38,511 nucleotides of DNA from Bacillota bacterium (GTDB taxonomy: Bacteria > Bacillota > Clostridia > Lachnospirales > Lachnospiraceae), in contig JAMPHT010000031.1 in the NCBI GenBank assembly GCA_023663285.1, forward strand, positions 1 to 38,511, written 5' to 3'. The translations under genes and the position numbers were made by a program. Under the pieces are notes generated by a model that saw only the letters and a program-made list of their open reading frames with translations, was not told the origin of the DNA and ran no database searches. Numbering within the stretch: the stretch's first letter is position 1; every line of letters starts with the position of its first letter. This document shows, piece after piece, positions 1-7,117 of this stretch.

Positions 1-2
1 AT

Positions 3-185
3 CCATCCTATACCGGGAAGAAAACGACGCTGGCGGCAGCGTTATCAAGCCTTGGGATAACCAGCACATACAGTTTCCGGAAGCAGATAGCCGCGGCAAA
101 CGGCATCACCGGATACCTGGGAACGGCATCCCAGAATACGGCACTGTATAATTTGCTGACGGCAGGGCTGCTGAAGAGGGTATAA
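3..185 (+). CDS. Endolysin C-terminal cell-wall-binding end (5' truncated by window edge)
   Basis: Only the last 60 codons lie in the window, reading from base 3 to a TAA at 183-185. The translation (YTGKKTTLAAAL then SSLGITSTYSFRKQIAAANG) closely matches the C-terminal 60 residues of the complete amidase-LysM endolysin at 14189..15241, including the shared endings ITGY-GTASQN and YNLL-AGLLKR. By that match it is the C-terminal domain, probably wall-binding, of a second phage lysin. With the tRNA-derived site at 737-761 it probably belongs to a different prophage that enters the window from the left. The catalytic domain lies outside the window, so enzyme type cannot be stated. Confidence 0.75.
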   Translation, partial: PSYTGKKTTLAAALSSLGITSTYSFRKQIAAANGITGYLGTASQNTALYNLLTAGLLKRV

Positions 186-427
186 GGAGAAGTTCAAATT
201 GGCCACACGATTTAACGAAATCAGGATTGATGTGGTAAAATAATGTTGCAAAAAAGGAGCAGGGCATATATTCCCTACATACTCTGCTCCTTGTGGTTAC
301 TTTATTTAAATGACATTGGCATGGCGGCTCTCTCTTTTCTTCCTTAAATCAAAAAAGTTTTAAAACATAATCGACAAAGACCATTATTTGTGATAATATA
401 AAGAAAAGTACAAAGGAGGAATTTTAT

Positions 428-595
428 ATGCCGAGCACTTATATAAATGGAGATTTTTTGTTTATATTGCAGGGCAACGAAGGAGAAGTATATTATTACA
501 ATATAACAAACATGAGGCATGGAAAACAATGGTCATATAGAGAGCCGTTTCGTTCTGTTAAGGAGATGGACGAATATGTGAAAAGACATAGCTAA
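428..595 (+). CDS. Small hypothetical protein, 55 aa, at the end of the left prophage
   Basis: ATG at 428 follows AAAGGAGGAA with good spacing, and the 55-codon frame ends at TAA 593-595, where a terminator begins. The product (MPSTYINGDF... ending DEYVKRHS) is rich in Tyr, Lys and Arg, with no membrane segment, signal peptide or family I recognise. Its base composition is AT-rich compared with the host genes downstream. It lies between a lysin end and a probable attachment site, a place where prophages often keep small independently transcribed accessory genes. Function unknown. Confidence 0.6.
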   Translation: MPSTYINGDFLFILQGNEGEVYYYNITNMRHGKQWSYREPFRSVKEMDEYVKRHS

Positions 596-621
596 GAGGG
601 CGTTTTTGCCCTCTATTTTTT
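595..621 (+). terminator. Rho-independent terminator after the 55-aa gene
   Basis: AGAGGGC (595-601) pairs with GCCCTCT (608-614) around a short T-rich loop and is followed by ATTTTTTG. The stem overlaps the stop codon of the preceding gene, giving a compact intrinsic terminator. Confidence 0.8.
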
Positions 622-667
622 GAGATACAATAGAAAGAAACAAATTCAAATAGGGTAGAGCCGCAAA

Positions 668-688
668 AATTTGTCACAGAATTTGTCA
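668..688. repeat. Direct repeat AATTTGTCA x2, candidate integrase arm sites
   Basis: AATTTGTCA occurs at 668-676 and 680-688, a 12-bp period, about 50 bp before the tRNA-like 3' fragment. Short direct repeats at this distance from an att core are typical arm-type binding sites for tyrosine recombinases. The assignment rests on position only; the integrase gene is not in the window. Confidence 0.35.
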
Positions 689-736
689 TGAAATTAAAAA
701 GCTTTTTAATATAGGCATATATTAGTCTTGTGTGTC

Positions 737-761
737 AGGGGTTCGAGTCCCCCTATCTCCA
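737..761 (+). other. 3' fragment of a tRNA (or tmRNA) gene, probable att site
   Basis: The segment has the look of a T-arm (GGGG, TTCGAGT loop, CCCCC) followed by an acceptor strand TATCTCC and discriminator A. No D-arm or anticodon arm can be folded upstream, where the sequence is AT-rich, so this is not a complete tRNA. The CTCCA ending also fits tmRNA. A rho-independent terminator sits 20 bp downstream as behind a real RNA gene. The simplest reading is that an integrated element to the left has used the 3' end of a tRNA or tmRNA gene as its attachment core, leaving this copy at its right junction. Confidence 0.6.
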
Positions 762-783
762 CTTTACAGGAAATATGAAAAAT

Positions 784-826
784 GGCGGGAACCGTTGTAC
801 GATCAGCGGGGTTCCGCCGTTTTTTT
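784..826 (+). terminator. Terminator behind the tRNA-like fragment
   Basis: GGCGGGAACC (784-793, one bulged G) pairs with GGTTCCGCC (810-818), followed by a run of seven T (820-826). It probably belonged to the RNA gene whose 3' end is at 737-761. Confidence 0.75.
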
Positions 827-936
827 ATGCTCTGCTCATATTCTGTTTAGTTGAAAATCATTTAAATATTTGAGGGTCTTGCAATCGAATAAGATTGATT
901 AAAACGAGGCATTCATAATATGATACTCTGATTTTT

Positions 937-1113
937 TCATTTATCTCTATCACATCCTAAATGCTCCATCGCAAATATGATGCACTGGTTGATAAATTCG
1001 TTACGGCTGATCTGGGCGCTTTCTGCAGCAGCGTCTATTTTTTTTAACAGCTCGGTATTTAAGCGTATAGAGATAACTTCCTTTTCAGGCTTGAACGGAA
1101 TGAATTGCTGCAT
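937..1113 (-). CDS. Ribbon-helix-helix (CopG/Arc-type) small DNA-binding protein, 58 aa
   Basis: On the minus strand an ATG at 1113-1111 preceded by TGAGGAGATG opens a 58-codon frame. The product reads MQQFIPFKPEKEVISIRL, then NTELLKKIDAAAE, then a second helix ISRNEFINQCIIFAMEHL. The order (a short beta strand of alternating residues, helix A, a turn with S-R-N-E, helix B) is the hallmark of ribbon-helix-helix repressors. It is a monocistronic gene with no visible toxin partner, so either a transcriptional regulator or an orphan antitoxin is possible. The fold is a confident call from pattern; the target is unknown. Confidence 0.75.
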   Translation of the reverse strand: MQQFIPFKPEKEVISIRLNTELLKKIDAAAESAQISRNEFINQCIIFAMEHLGCDRDK

Positions 1114-1455
1114 AATATCATCTCCTCAATATGTTCACTTATCAGCTGGATTCTATTATTATAAGCTTTTTTGACAGATATATATATTTGAATTTGTATT
1201 TAAAAAGTGAATATTTGATGGGAAAAGCTGAATGGTGAAGGCATCCTTAATTTGCTTTTTCATATTAAAAACCGCATAAAGTAATGCCCAGACCGGTCAT
1301 CAATCAATCTATTTAGAGGACCCAGTGGTCCCGTGTAGGAAAGATTCTGATGATACAAAAATAAATACAATAATAATATTGAGAAATGAATACAAATATG
1401 ATATGAGAAAGCAGCTGACCATTTAAATGAAAATAAAATACGGGGAGTGGAAATC
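1114..1455. other. Intergenic region upstream of the Hsp70-like gene
   Basis: This 342-bp AT-rich stretch separates the divergent RHH gene and the chaperone gene. I see no credible coding frame. A short dyad GGACC-CAGT-GGTCC lies at 1318-1331 without a T tract. The downstream promoter is presumably here, but no convincing -35/-10 pair is visible. Confidence 0.4.
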
Positions 1456-2946
1456 ATGGTATTAGGAATCGATCTGGGCACGACTTTTTCGGCGGGAGCG
1501 TACATAGATGATAACGGGGAACCGCAGATAGCCGGCAATAGCGAAGGGGGAAAGCTGACGCCCTCCGTTGTTTTGTTTGACCCTGACAATGACAATGAGA
1601 TCATTGTTGGAAAAGCGGCGAAGGACAATGCCATCCTGTATCCGGAAAATGTGGTCGTTGACGTCAAGAACTATATGGGCAAGAACAAGACCATGAAGGA
1701 GTATGGCGGCAAGAAATACACGCCGGAAATGATATCCAGCTTTATCATACGAAAGGTTGTGCAGGATGCAGAAGAATCTCTGGGAGAGAAGGTCGAGGGC
1801 GTTGTCATCACGGTGCCGGCGTATTTTTCCGACACCCGGAGAAAGGCGACGGAGGACGCGGCGACGATTGCGGGCTACCCGCTGCTCGGCATGATCAATG
1901 AGCCCACAGCGGCGGCCTTGTGTTACCAGAAAAGGCAGAAGATCAAAAACGAAAATATCATGATATACGATTTGGGCGGGGGGACTTTTGATGTGACGAT
2001 CCTTCATATCAATGATGAAGAACATATAGAAGTGTTGAGCACCGACGGATTGTCAAATGCAGGCGGGAGGTTTTTTGACCAGTGTATCATCGATCATGTC
2101 AGGGACCACATAGAGGAAAAATATGATGTGGATATTGAGGACGAAGAATATATAGATGTGCTGCAGGATCTGTTCAAGGATTCGGAGGAGGCGAAGATCG
2201 AGCTCAGCAGCCGGAAAACCACAAATATCATTGTAAAGGCGGGAAAGATAAGGGAAAAGGTAGAAATCAACAGGGAGCTTTTTGAGACAATGATCGGCAA
2301 GATATACCGCCGTACAGAGCTGAAAATGGAGGAAGCCCTGAAATCTGCGAACCTTCGGAAGGAGGATATCGATAAAGTCCTTCTGGTCGGCGGTTCCAGC
2401 AGGATTCCGTATATTGCGGAAAACGTAGAGAAATTTATCGGGAAAGAGCCCTCCAAGGACATCAATCCGAACGAAGCCGTGGCCCTGGGCGCTGCCATCT
2501 ATTCGGAACTGTGCGGAAAAGAGGATTCGCAATTTGTAGATGTATGTTCGCACAGTATCGGGGTCGTGGTAGTGAAAGGAAGCGGGGAGGAAAACAATAT
2601 CGTCATCCCCCAAAACTCCAAAGTGCCAATAGAGATGGAACAGCGTTTCCGGACCATCGCGGATAACCAGAAGCAGATCGAGCTGACTGTGACGGAAGGC
2701 GAATATCTGGAGGTGACGGATGTAACGATAATAGGCACATTTGAGATCTTTCTGCCGGAGAATACGCCCGCCAGGACGCTTGTGCTGATAAAGATCGGGC
2801 TGGATAAGCGCCAGCTGATCCATATCCATGTCGCTCTGCCGGATATGGAGTTTGAAGAAGAATACCATATGAAACGGATCGCTAACATGGACGAAGCCGC
2901 AATAAAAGAAGTCACGGGGATCCTCAGAGACTACATGGTCAGCTGA
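1456..2946 (+). CDS. Hsp70/DnaK-like chaperone with short substrate-binding part, 496 aa
   Basis: An ATP-dependent Hsp70-family protein. The nucleotide-binding domain shows phosphate-1 motif GIDLGTT (residues 4-10), connect-type segment ITVPAYFSDTRRKAT, INEPTAAAL, phosphate-2 motif YDLGGGTFDVT, and adenosine motif LLVGGSSRIP. About 120 residues of beta-rich sequence follow, and the protein stops at 496 aa, against about 610-640 for housekeeping DnaK, so the helical lid is absent. The ATG at 1456 is chosen because GGGGAG ends 8 bases before it; an in-frame GTG at 1447 overlaps the ribosome site. A triple-AAA protein and a Sel1-repeat protein follow closely on the same strand, which suggests one dedicated protein-handling cluster rather than general heat-shock DnaK. 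No grpE or dnaJ is adjacent. Confidence 0.92.
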   Translation: MVLGIDLGTTFSAGAYIDDNGEPQIAGNSEGGKLTPSVVLFDPDNDNEIIVGKAAKDNAILYPENVVVDVKNYMGKNKTMKEYGGKKYTPEMISSFIIRKVVQDAEESLGEKVEGVVITVPAYFSDTRRKATEDAATIAGYPLLGMINEPTAAALCYQKRQKIKNENIMIYDLGGGTFDVTILHINDEEHIEVLSTDGLSNAGGRFFDQCIIDHVRDHIEEKYDVDIEDEEYIDVLQDLFKDSEEAKIELSSRKTTNIIVKAGKIREKVEINRELFETMIGKIYRRTELKMEEALKSANLRKEDIDKVLLVGGSSRIPYIAENVEKFIGKEPSKDINPNEAVALGAAIYSELCGKEDSQFVDVCSHSIGVVVVKGSGEENNIVIPQNSKVPIEMEQRFRTIADNQKQIELTVTEGEYLEVTDVTIIGTFEIFLPENTPARTLVLIKIGLDKRQLIHIHVALPDMEFEEEYHMKRIANMDEAAIKEVTGILRDYMVS

Positions 2947-2964
2947 AGCGGCATGGAGGTAAGC

Positions 2965-4845
2965 ATGAAACAGACACAGTATGATGCGCTGATGGAGCAA
3001 AAACAATATGAGGAGGTCATAGAACAGCTGGAAGATGAGCTTCAGGATGAATATGAGGAGCTGCTGATGCTGCATCTGAGCAGGGCATATCTTGCCGCCG
3101 GAGAGGCGAAGAAAGCGCGGAAGGTCGCTAAAAAGTGCCATAACCTGTTTCCTGCCGGAGAACACATCATGGAGATCGAGGAGCTGTTGGAGTGTATAGA
3201 ACAGGGCAGAATCGACGAATATCTGCAGAGCCTTGCCGGACAGGCGAAACCGGCGGCGGACCCGTCAAAGGAGCAGGCGAAGCCGTCGGAAAAATATGTC
3301 GAACCGGCAAAGAAACCCGTGGCGGACCCGCCAAAGGAGCAGGCGGATGCGGCGGAACAACCCCGGCACCGCAGCAGCTCGGTCTCGCTCTCCGAAATGC
3401 TTCAGCAGAACAGGAAAAAGGAAAAGAAACCGGTGCAGATACCCGGAAACATCAGGGAATGCTTTGAGGGCGTCGTGGGCATGGAAAACGTCCAGATCGA
3501 ACTGGACAAATTTTACAAGCTGCTCCGCTTTCAAAACGAGCGGAAAGCCAGCCGGTTCAACGCGGAGCTGTTAAAATCCACCCATTTTGCCATTGCAGGT
3601 CCCAGGGGGAGCGGAAAGACGCTTATCGGCGAGATCATAAGCGGTTTGTTGTACGATTTTGGCATACGGGCGGACCGCAGCGCCGTCAGGCTTGAGGCAA
3701 GAGAATTGCTTACGGCTTACGAAAGCGACCGTGTGGAAGGTATCAGGAAATTGTTTGCCAGGGTGAGCGACGCTGCCATTATCATAGAGAACATACAGGA
3801 CATTCTGGAAGATAATATCGAAGCCCATCATTTGAAGAACATAGCCGTCTGTCTGAGGCGGGTGATGGGTGAGAAGAAGGATAAGCTTTCCGTTGTGATG
3901 ACAGGAACGGGCGAGGCTGTAACAAAGCTGCAGCTATTGGATGACGAATTGCAGGATATTCTATACTCCGTCATTGAGATCCAGCCATATTCACCGGACG
4001 AACTGCTGGAGATCGCCAAAAAGCTGGCAGCGGGGAAGGCCCTTCGGATCCATCCCAGCGCGGAAAAAGTCCTTCTTCGGAAGATTAGGATGGAATGCAG
4101 AAGCTCGGAATTCATGAATGCCACTACATTGAAGCGATATCTGGATCAGGCGTCGGTGAAAATGGCCCAGCGGTATTATGAAGGGGAGGATGAATCCGAC
4201 ACCGCCAAAGCTTATCTCATGCCGGAGGACTTTGAGGCGGAAATGGAGGACGAGAGTCTGGAGGAGCTGTTGGCTAAGCTGGACGATCTGACCGGCCTCA
4301 ACAATGTGAAAGCGCAGATAAAAAAGAGGATAGAGACGATTGCCGTCGAGCAGCAGTCCGAGGCGAAAGGAGCCCACAGAGAGGCGGGACACGGCACGCT
4401 GCATATGCTGTTTACGGGGAATCCCGGTACCGGCAAGACGACGGTGGCGTCTCTTGTGGGAAAGATGTATCAGCAGCTTGGCATCCTCCCCAACGGCGAT
4501 CATATGGTGTCATGTACAAGGAGCGATTTGGTAGGCCAATATCAGGGGCACACGGCTCCGCTGGTAAGGGCAAAGGTGAAGGAAGCCATGGGAGGCGTCT
4601 TATTCATTGATGAAGCTTATGCTCTCTGCCGGGGAGACGATGATACCTTTGGACATGAAGCCGTGGACGAGCTCATAGAGGCAATCGAAAATAATAAAGA
4701 CTATATGATGGTGATCATGGCGGGCTATAAGGAGGAAATGCAGGAATTTCTGAAATCCAATCCGGGATTCAAGAGCCGTATCCGCAATTCAAGAGCCGTA
4801 TCCGCAATGAGATCGAGTTTGAGGATTACACCGTGGAAGAGATGA
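2965..4845 (+). CDS. CbxX/SpoVK-like AAA ATPase, N-terminal part of a frameshifted gene
   Basis: The first ~90 residues are helical and TPR-like, followed by a Pro/Lys/Glu-rich linker containing an imperfect direct repeat (ADPSKEQAKP / ADPPKEQADA). AAA domain 1 has Walker A GPRGSGKT (about residues 211-218) but a degenerate Walker B, IIIEN instead of hhhDE. AAA domain 2 has GNPGTGKTT (about 485) and LFIDEAYAL (about 546), typical of the CbbX/SpoVK family. The frame then leaves the family sequence after NPGFKSRIRN because of a 20-bp tandem duplication and ends with 18 unrelated residues. Removing one copy restores continuity into the 4833 frame, giving a single protein of about 990 aa. ATG 2965 is used because GGAGGT lies 5 bases upstream; ATG 2953 overlaps that site. 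It follows the Hsp70-like gene by 18 bp, so the two are probably co-transcribed. Confidence 0.85.
   Translation: MKQTQYDALMEQKQYEEVIEQLEDELQDEYEELLMLHLSRAYLAAGEAKKARKVAKKCHNLFPAGEHIMEIEELLECIEQGRIDEYLQSLAGQAKPAADPSKEQAKPSEKYVEPAKKPVADPPKEQADAAEQPRHRSSSVSLSEMLQQNRKKEKKPVQIPGNIRECFEGVVGMENVQIELDKFYKLLRFQNERKASRFNAELLKSTHFAIAGPRGSGKTLIGEIISGLLYDFGIRADRSAVRLEARELLTAYESDRVEGIRKLFARVSDAAIIIENIQDILEDNIEAHHLKNIAVCLRRVMGEKKDKLSVVMTGTGEAVTKLQLLDDELQDILYSVIEIQPYSPDELLEIAKKLAAGKALRIHPSAEKVLLRKIRMECRSSEFMNATTLKRYLDQASVKMAQRYYEGEDESDTAKAYLMPEDFEAEMEDESLEELLAKLDDLTGLNNVKAQIKKRIETIAVEQQSEAKGAHREAGHGTLHMLFTGNPGTGKTTVASLVGKMYQQLGILPNGDHMVSCTRSDLVGQYQGHTAPLVRAKVKEAMGGVLFIDEAYALCRGDDDTFGHEAVDELIEAIENNKDYMMVIMAGYKEEMQEFLKSNPGFKSRIRNSRAVSAMRSSLRITPWKR
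4767..4808 (+). repeat. 20-bp tandem duplication causing a frameshift
   Basis: The 20-mer beginning TTCAAGAGCC occurs at 4768-4787 and again at 4788-4807; period-20 identity covers 4767-4808. Twenty is not a multiple of three, so the reading frame changes. Deleting one copy gives the sense NPGFKSRIRN-EIEFEDYT, which matches the equivalent site of the next AAA domain (GLASRLSNEICFEDYT at about 5630-5670). Confidence 0.95.
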
Positions 4846-5936
4846 CAAGCATCTTTAAGAAGATGGCGGCGGAGCGCTCCATGCAGCTGGAGCCCGGTAT
4901 AGACGGGGACCTTCATCATATGATCGAGCAGAAATCCAAAATGCCGGATTTCGGCAACGCCAGAGGCGTCAGGAATCTGTTCGACGAGGTGATCGAAGCG
5001 CTGAATGCCCGTCTGGTCAGGATGAACAGTTCCGGAGTCCATGTCAGCGCCGCCATGTATGACCTTATTACAAAGGAGGATATCCGGACCATTGCGGGAC
5101 GGAAAACCGATGCTGATAAGTCTCTGGAAGAGTTGATGGAAGAGCTGAACGGACTGACGGGGCTGGCGTCCGTCAAAGCCAAGGTCCAGGAGATGGTGGA
5201 CGATATCCGTGTGAAAGAATACATGAAGCAAACGGGGATCGACCATGAGCAGGGGCATGGCACACTGCATCTGGTCTTTAAGGGAAACGCCGGAACCGGA
5301 AAAACCACGGTGGCCCGCCTGCTGGGCAAGATCTATAAGAAGCTGGGGCTTCTCCAGAAGAATGTATTCGTAGAGACCGGGCGCAAAGACCTGGTCGGCC
5401 AGTATCAGGGGCACACGGCCAAAAAGGTGCTGGATAAGATCAAGGAGGCCCAGGGCGGGATACTGTTTATCGACGAGGCTTATACGTTGATGGGCGGCGA
5501 ACATGACGAGTTTGGCCTGGAGGCGATCAATACCCTGGTAGCGGAGTTGGAGAACAGAAGAGAGAATCTGATGGTGATCGTAGCGGGGTATGCACAGGAT
5601 ATGGAGAAGTTTCTGGACGCCAACCAGGGACTTGCAAGCCGCCTTTCTAACGAGATTTGTTTTGAGGATTATACGGAGGAGGAGCTGCTTCTAATCTTTA
5701 AGAACATGGTCAGTCAGAAGGGAATGAAGCTGGCGGCGGGTCTGGATCAGACCATTTTAAGGCGGATACGGGAGGAGAAAGCGGGGATGAAAGACTTCGG
5801 AAATGCAAGGGGGGTGCGCAATATGGTGGAGCAGGCGGAGAAGAAGAAAAACTCCAGGATCGCGAGGAAGATGAGTACGGGCGGTGGGATAGAACGCGAC
5901 GAGGTGATCACGATCATCGAGGCGGACATAGCGTAA
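4833..5936 (+). CDS. CbxX/SpoVK-like AAA ATPase, C-terminal part of the frameshifted gene
   Basis: This frame carries the lid of AAA domain 2 (MTSIFKKMAAERSMQLEPG), then a complete third AAA domain: Walker A GNAGTGKTT at about 5284, VGQYQGHTA, Walker B GILFIDEAYTL at about 5458, sensor region MVIVAGY, arginine region FGNARGVRN, and a basic C-terminus. The possible starts (GTG 4833, ATG 4842) have no convincing ribosome site, and homology extends upstream through the duplicated 20-mer, so this is a fragment and not a separate gene. Whether it is made at all depends on re-initiation or on reversion of the duplication. In the CbbX/SpoVK family such domains form hexameric rings that remodel protein partners; here the partner could be the adjacent Hsp70-like or Sel1 protein (inference). 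Confidence 0.85.
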   Translation: MEEMTSIFKKMAAERSMQLEPGIDGDLHHMIEQKSKMPDFGNARGVRNLFDEVIEALNARLVRMNSSGVHVSAAMYDLITKEDIRTIAGRKTDADKSLEELMEELNGLTGLASVKAKVQEMVDDIRVKEYMKQTGIDHEQGHGTLHLVFKGNAGTGKTTVARLLGKIYKKLGLLQKNVFVETGRKDLVGQYQGHTAKKVLDKIKEAQGGILFIDEAYTLMGGEHDEFGLEAINTLVAELENRRENLMVIVAGYAQDMEKFLDANQGLASRLSNEICFEDYTEEELLLIFKNMVSQKGMKLAAGLDQTILRRIREEKAGMKDFGNARGVRNMVEQAEKKKNSRIARKMSTGGGIERDEVITIIEADIA

Positions 5937-5945
5937 AAACTAACT

Positions 5946-6011
5946 GTTCAGCCATACCATTCATAAGTTGCCGAAATGTACATTTGCACAATCATTTCTG
6001 CATGGCTGAAC
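5946..6011. promoter_or_regulatory. 10-bp inverted repeat before the Sel1-repeat gene
   Basis: GTTCAGCCAT (5946-5955) and ATGGCTGAAC (6002-6011) are perfect inverted copies separated by 46 bases, between the AAA gene and the Sel1 gene. There is no T tract, so it is more likely an operator or a long-loop mRNA hairpin than a terminator. Confidence 0.4.
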
Positions 6012-6568
6012 TGTTACAAATAAAAACAAAAAGGAGAAATTAGGTATGGAAAAGCTGTTAAAAGATCTGGGAATCAATGAGAAGGCAGGCGCAGAAGAAA
6101 TCGTTGGAAAGAGGCAGACCGGTATTGCCAGGGAAGAGGATGAAGGAGCGGAGGATTTCTCTGATATAAAGGGGCAGAGTGCGGAAACGGCTCCGGCGAA
6201 GGGACAGGACGGCAAAACGGAGGCGGAATTATATTATGAGGTATGTGATCTGATAGAAGCATCCGATTATGCGAGGGGTGTGGAAATGATGCAAAGGCTT
6301 GCCGAGAGCGGATATGCGGATGCACAAAACCGGCTGGGAGTTATGTATGCTGATGGCGAAGGAGTGGCCAGGGATCCTTTAAAAGCGGTGGAGTGGTATG
6401 GGAAAGCAGCGGAGCAGGGAGATGCGTGGGCGCAATTTAATCTGGGAGATAAGTATCGTTTGGGCGAAGGAGTGGCCCAAGATTACCTTAAGGCGGCAAT
6501 GTGGTACCAAAGGGCGGCGGAGCAGGGATATGCAGAAGCACAATGTAATCTGGGAAATATGTATTATG

Positions 6569-6573
6569 CTGGT
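6569..6573. repeat. Target-site duplication CTGGT, left copy
   Basis: CTGGT directly precedes the TGTAA left terminus of the prophage and is repeated directly after the right terminus (37160-37164). A 5-bp duplication is the Mu signature. Joining the flanks through one copy restores the Sel1 reading frame. Confidence 0.95.
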
Positions 6574-6587
6574 TGTAAAAACCCATT

Positions 6588-6600
6588 AAGAATGTCAAAA
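6588..6600 (+). promoter_or_regulatory. Left-end transposase site L1
   Basis: AAGAATGTCAAAA lies 15-27 bases from the left terminus; its core AATGTCAAA is at exactly the same distance as in the right end. Read inward, both ends share TGTAA plus this core. Binding by the MuA-like protein is inferred. Confidence 0.7.
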
Positions 6601-6623
6601 AAGACAAAAAGTGAGAAAAGGTG

Positions 6624-6668
6624 AAAAAAGCCGAGAAATCCCGCAAAATCAAAGGACTCGGCTTTTTT
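6624..6668. terminator. Bidirectional terminator at the prophage left end
   Basis: AAAAAAGCCGAG (6624-6635) pairs with CTCGGCTTTTTT (6657-6668). Because A-run and T-run flank both sides it can terminate transcription in either direction. It would stop read-through from the broken Sel1 gene and end the leftward repressor transcript. Confidence 0.8.
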
Positions 6669-6679
6669 TGTGTGCAAAA

Positions 6680-6695
6680 TTTGACATTCTTGGTG
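6680..6695 (-). promoter_or_regulatory. Left-end transposase site L2 (inverted)
   Basis: TTTGACATTCTTGGTG is an exact 16-base match to the site at 37112-37127. It lies 107-122 bases from the left terminus, in the opposite orientation to L1. Mu also has internal left-end sites of differing orientation. Confidence 0.65.
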
Positions 6696-6849
6696 TCTGA
6701 AAAATCAGGCTGTTAAAAAGGGGTTAAAACGAGGTTCTGCCGGGATATTTAAAAGGCTTCAACTGATTTCAACTCTAAAATGCTGTATTTTAGGCGGTTT
6801 TGAAAGATAGTTAAACTTTTGAAAAAAGTTGTTAAAATGAGAACGTGAA

Positions 6850-7015
6850 ATATTGCGGAACAAAAGAACGATCAAAGCACAAACAGTTCCGCAATACAAA
6901 TGCCCGTAAATCAAGGGCTCTATACATTTTGCAAAATATTGCGGAACTAAAAAGTATAAATAAGATAATTGCAAAACTTCCTTTATTAATGTGCGCTGAA
7001 ATAGTTCCGCAATAT
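6850..7015. repeat. Four-copy alternating repeat ATATTGCGGAAC
   Basis: Copies lie at 6850-6861 (+), 6886-6896 (-, one base shorter), 6936-6947 (+) and 7004-7015 (-). Copies 3 and 4 share a 17-base block including AAAA before and TA after the core. The start-to-start distances are 36, 50 and 68. The array lies downstream of the repressor gene and inside the left end. It could be a protein-binding array or could form RNA hairpins in the repressor 3' UTR. It does not match the AATGTCAAA end sites. Confidence 0.8.
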
Positions 7016-7117
7016 TTTCTGATTACAGATAAATCTGTACTAGCATTAAAAAACAAAGCCTTTTATGGCTTATTCTGGTACAGTTAAAAAAAGTTGAAGA
7101 GAATTTGAACACATTTG

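Larger units (their letters stand above)
6046..6624 (+). pseudogene. Sel1-repeat (SLR/TPR-like) protein, 5' part cut by the prophage
   Basis: ATG 6046 follows AAAAGGAGAAATTAGGT. After an acidic N-terminal segment of about 80 residues the protein runs into 36-residue Sel1-like repeats, each of the form G-A-AQ-NLG-MY-GEGVA-D-LKAVEWY-KAAEQ. Two full repeats and the start of a third are present. The third is interrupted after YYAG (base 6573), and the frame continues 16 codons into phage DNA to a stop at 6622-6624. The rest of the gene is at 37165..37815; joined through one copy of CTGGT the intact protein would be 392 aa with eight full repeats. Sel1 proteins usually act as scaffolds for complex assembly. 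As the third gene of the Hsp70/AAA set it is a plausible adaptor. Confidence 0.9.

Noticed and set aside
199-243. 14-codon frame (TTG start) after the left lysin fragment
   Set aside because: It has AAGGAG upstream but is too short and unrecognisable to call a gene.
724-762. Complete tRNA gene
   Set aside because: Only the T-arm and acceptor strand fold; no anticodon or D-arm is present upstream.
977-1174. Rightward 65-codon frame
   Set aside because: It is the shadow of the minus-strand ribbon-helix-helix gene, which has a ribosome site and a clear fold pattern.
1318-1331. GGACC-CAGT-GGTCC hairpin as a T-box or riboswitch element
   Set aside because: It lacks the T-box consensus, specifier stem and terminator; it is an isolated short dyad.
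2053-3165. Long antisense frames opposite the chaperone, terminase and capsid genes
   Set aside because: They arise from codon bias on the coding strand, lack ribosome sites and have low-complexity, non-protein-like content.
4833-5936. Independent gene for the third AAA domain
   Set aside because: The missing ribosome site, the lid of domain 2 at its start and the perfect 20-bp duplication show it is part of a frameshifted larger gene.
6850-7015. Repeat array considered as a CRISPR
   Set aside because: Copies are only 11-12 bp, alternate in orientation, have unequal spacing and no cas genes are present.
6845-7087. 80-codon rightward frame across the four-copy repeat
   Set aside because: It starts at GTG without a ribosome site, its content is dictated by the repeats, and it has no protein-like pattern.
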